From Azospirillaceae bacterium (GTDB taxonomy: Bacteria; Pseudomonadota; Alphaproteobacteria; Azospirillales; Azospirillaceae): a stretch of DNA of 42,301 bases. This document shows positions 42,167 through 42,301 of this stretch, one piece after another. How positions within the stretch are numbered: position 1 is the first letter of the stretch; each line of letters starts with the position of its first letter. A program made the translations under genes and the position numbers. The notes beneath the pieces were generated by a model, which saw nothing but the letters and a program-made list of their open reading frames with translations, searched no databases and was not told the origin of the DNA. The stretch covers positions 1 through 42,301 of the forward strand of contig JANQHG010000132.1 of assembly GCA_028277115.1 (NCBI GenBank). Direction: 5' to 3'.

Positions 42167-42184
42167 CCCACCAGATTTGGTGGG
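42167..42184 (-). repeat. Hairpin before the IS630 remnant, probably an element end
   Basis: CCCACCA (42167-42173) and TGGTGGG (42178-42184) form a perfect 7-base stem around GATT, just upstream of the transposase start. It is a likely part of the terminal inverted repeat. The matching other end is not found, consistent with truncation. Confidence 0.5.
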
Positions 42185-42196
42185 AGTGAATCATAC

Positions 42197-42301
42197 CTGA
42201 GGAAGCTGTTCACCGATTCTGTAGGTTGGGGCGATCGGCCGGCACGGTCTGCCTGTTTGCATCGCCGGTGGGGGCCGATCGCCCCAACATCGGCGGTTCA
42301 G
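42197..42301 (+). repeat. 105-base mobile-looking hairpin repeat, copy 2 (reaches window edge)
   Basis: This matches 24021-24125 with two differences (GATT for GATC; GTCTG for GTTTG). The 16-base stem arms are at 42225-42240 and 42273-42288. The left border is exact at CTGAGG in both copies although flanking DNA is unrelated, which marks it as the element end. The right border is hidden by the window edge. It lies 42 bases from the IS630 transposase remnant, so co-mobilisation or insertion of one into the other is possible. Confidence 0.85.

Overview
The window is high-GC chromosomal DNA of an alphaproteobacterium, most likely from the Rhodospirillales side of the class. The evidence is gene content and order: a GcrA cell-cycle regulator, a dusB(nifR3)-ntrB-ntrC operon, a leuS-lptE-holA operon, CreA, an AsmA-family giant and a DUF2325 protein behind a Fur-type palindrome. 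No rRNA, tRNA or CRISPR array is visible. Most genes are ordinary core genes. Accessory material is concentrated at both window ends, between ntrC and the methionine genes, and around a pair of glycosyltransferase genes.

Layout. 1-145: start of a transposase gene, cut by the window edge. 433-756: decayed higA-type antitoxin with an internal stop. 995-1039: G-rich tandem repeat. 1117-3995: exported protein translationally coupled to a CHASE2-adenylate cyclase. 4055-7279 (-): SWIM/SNF2 helicase. 7850-8983: acyl-CoA dehydrogenase. 8958-10723 (-): Ada-like DNA repair protein, glutaredoxin and a cupin. 11045-11869: CcsA/YpjD-like membrane protein. 11997-15852: dusB-ntrB-ntrC. 15889-17316: a lower-GC cassette that I read as citX-like, citD-like acyl carrier protein, GNAT acetyltransferase and a frameshifted small ORF. 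17363-23041: ArsR-methyltransferase regulator with a palindromic operator, then metF and metH. 23217-25059 (-): the paired TIGR04282/TIGR04283 glycosyltransferases, separated by repeat DNA. 25195-28109 (-): creA and a large MscS channel. 28268-29966: Fur-type box, unknown gene, DUF2325 protein. 30007-31492 (-): YbjN protein, small helix-hairpin-helix-like protein, small exported protein. 31695-31708: FNR-type box. 31811-32086: Flp-like pilin. 32100-32798 (-): exported hypothetical protein. 33065-36436: AsmA protein. 37048-37410: gcrA. 37691-41851: leuS-lptE-holA. 41952-42155 (-): IS630 transposase remnant. 42197-42301: second copy of a hairpin repeat also present at 24021-24125.

How the genes work together. 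DusB modifies tRNA and shares an operon with the NtrB/NtrC nitrogen two-component system. The ArsR-methyltransferase, MetF and MetH form one methionine/one-carbon unit, probably sensed through a sulfur-methyl metabolite at the palindrome in front of it. LeuS, LptE and HolA are a conserved housekeeping operon.

The most novel-looking part is the cassette at 15889-17316. It carries a citrate-lyase-type acyl carrier protein and its prosthetic-group transferase without any citrate lyase catalytic subunit, next to an acetyltransferase. The mobile hairpin repeat, the palindromic GC-rich repeats and the inverted repeats around the glycosyltransferase gene are the other structures that gene annotation alone does not explain.
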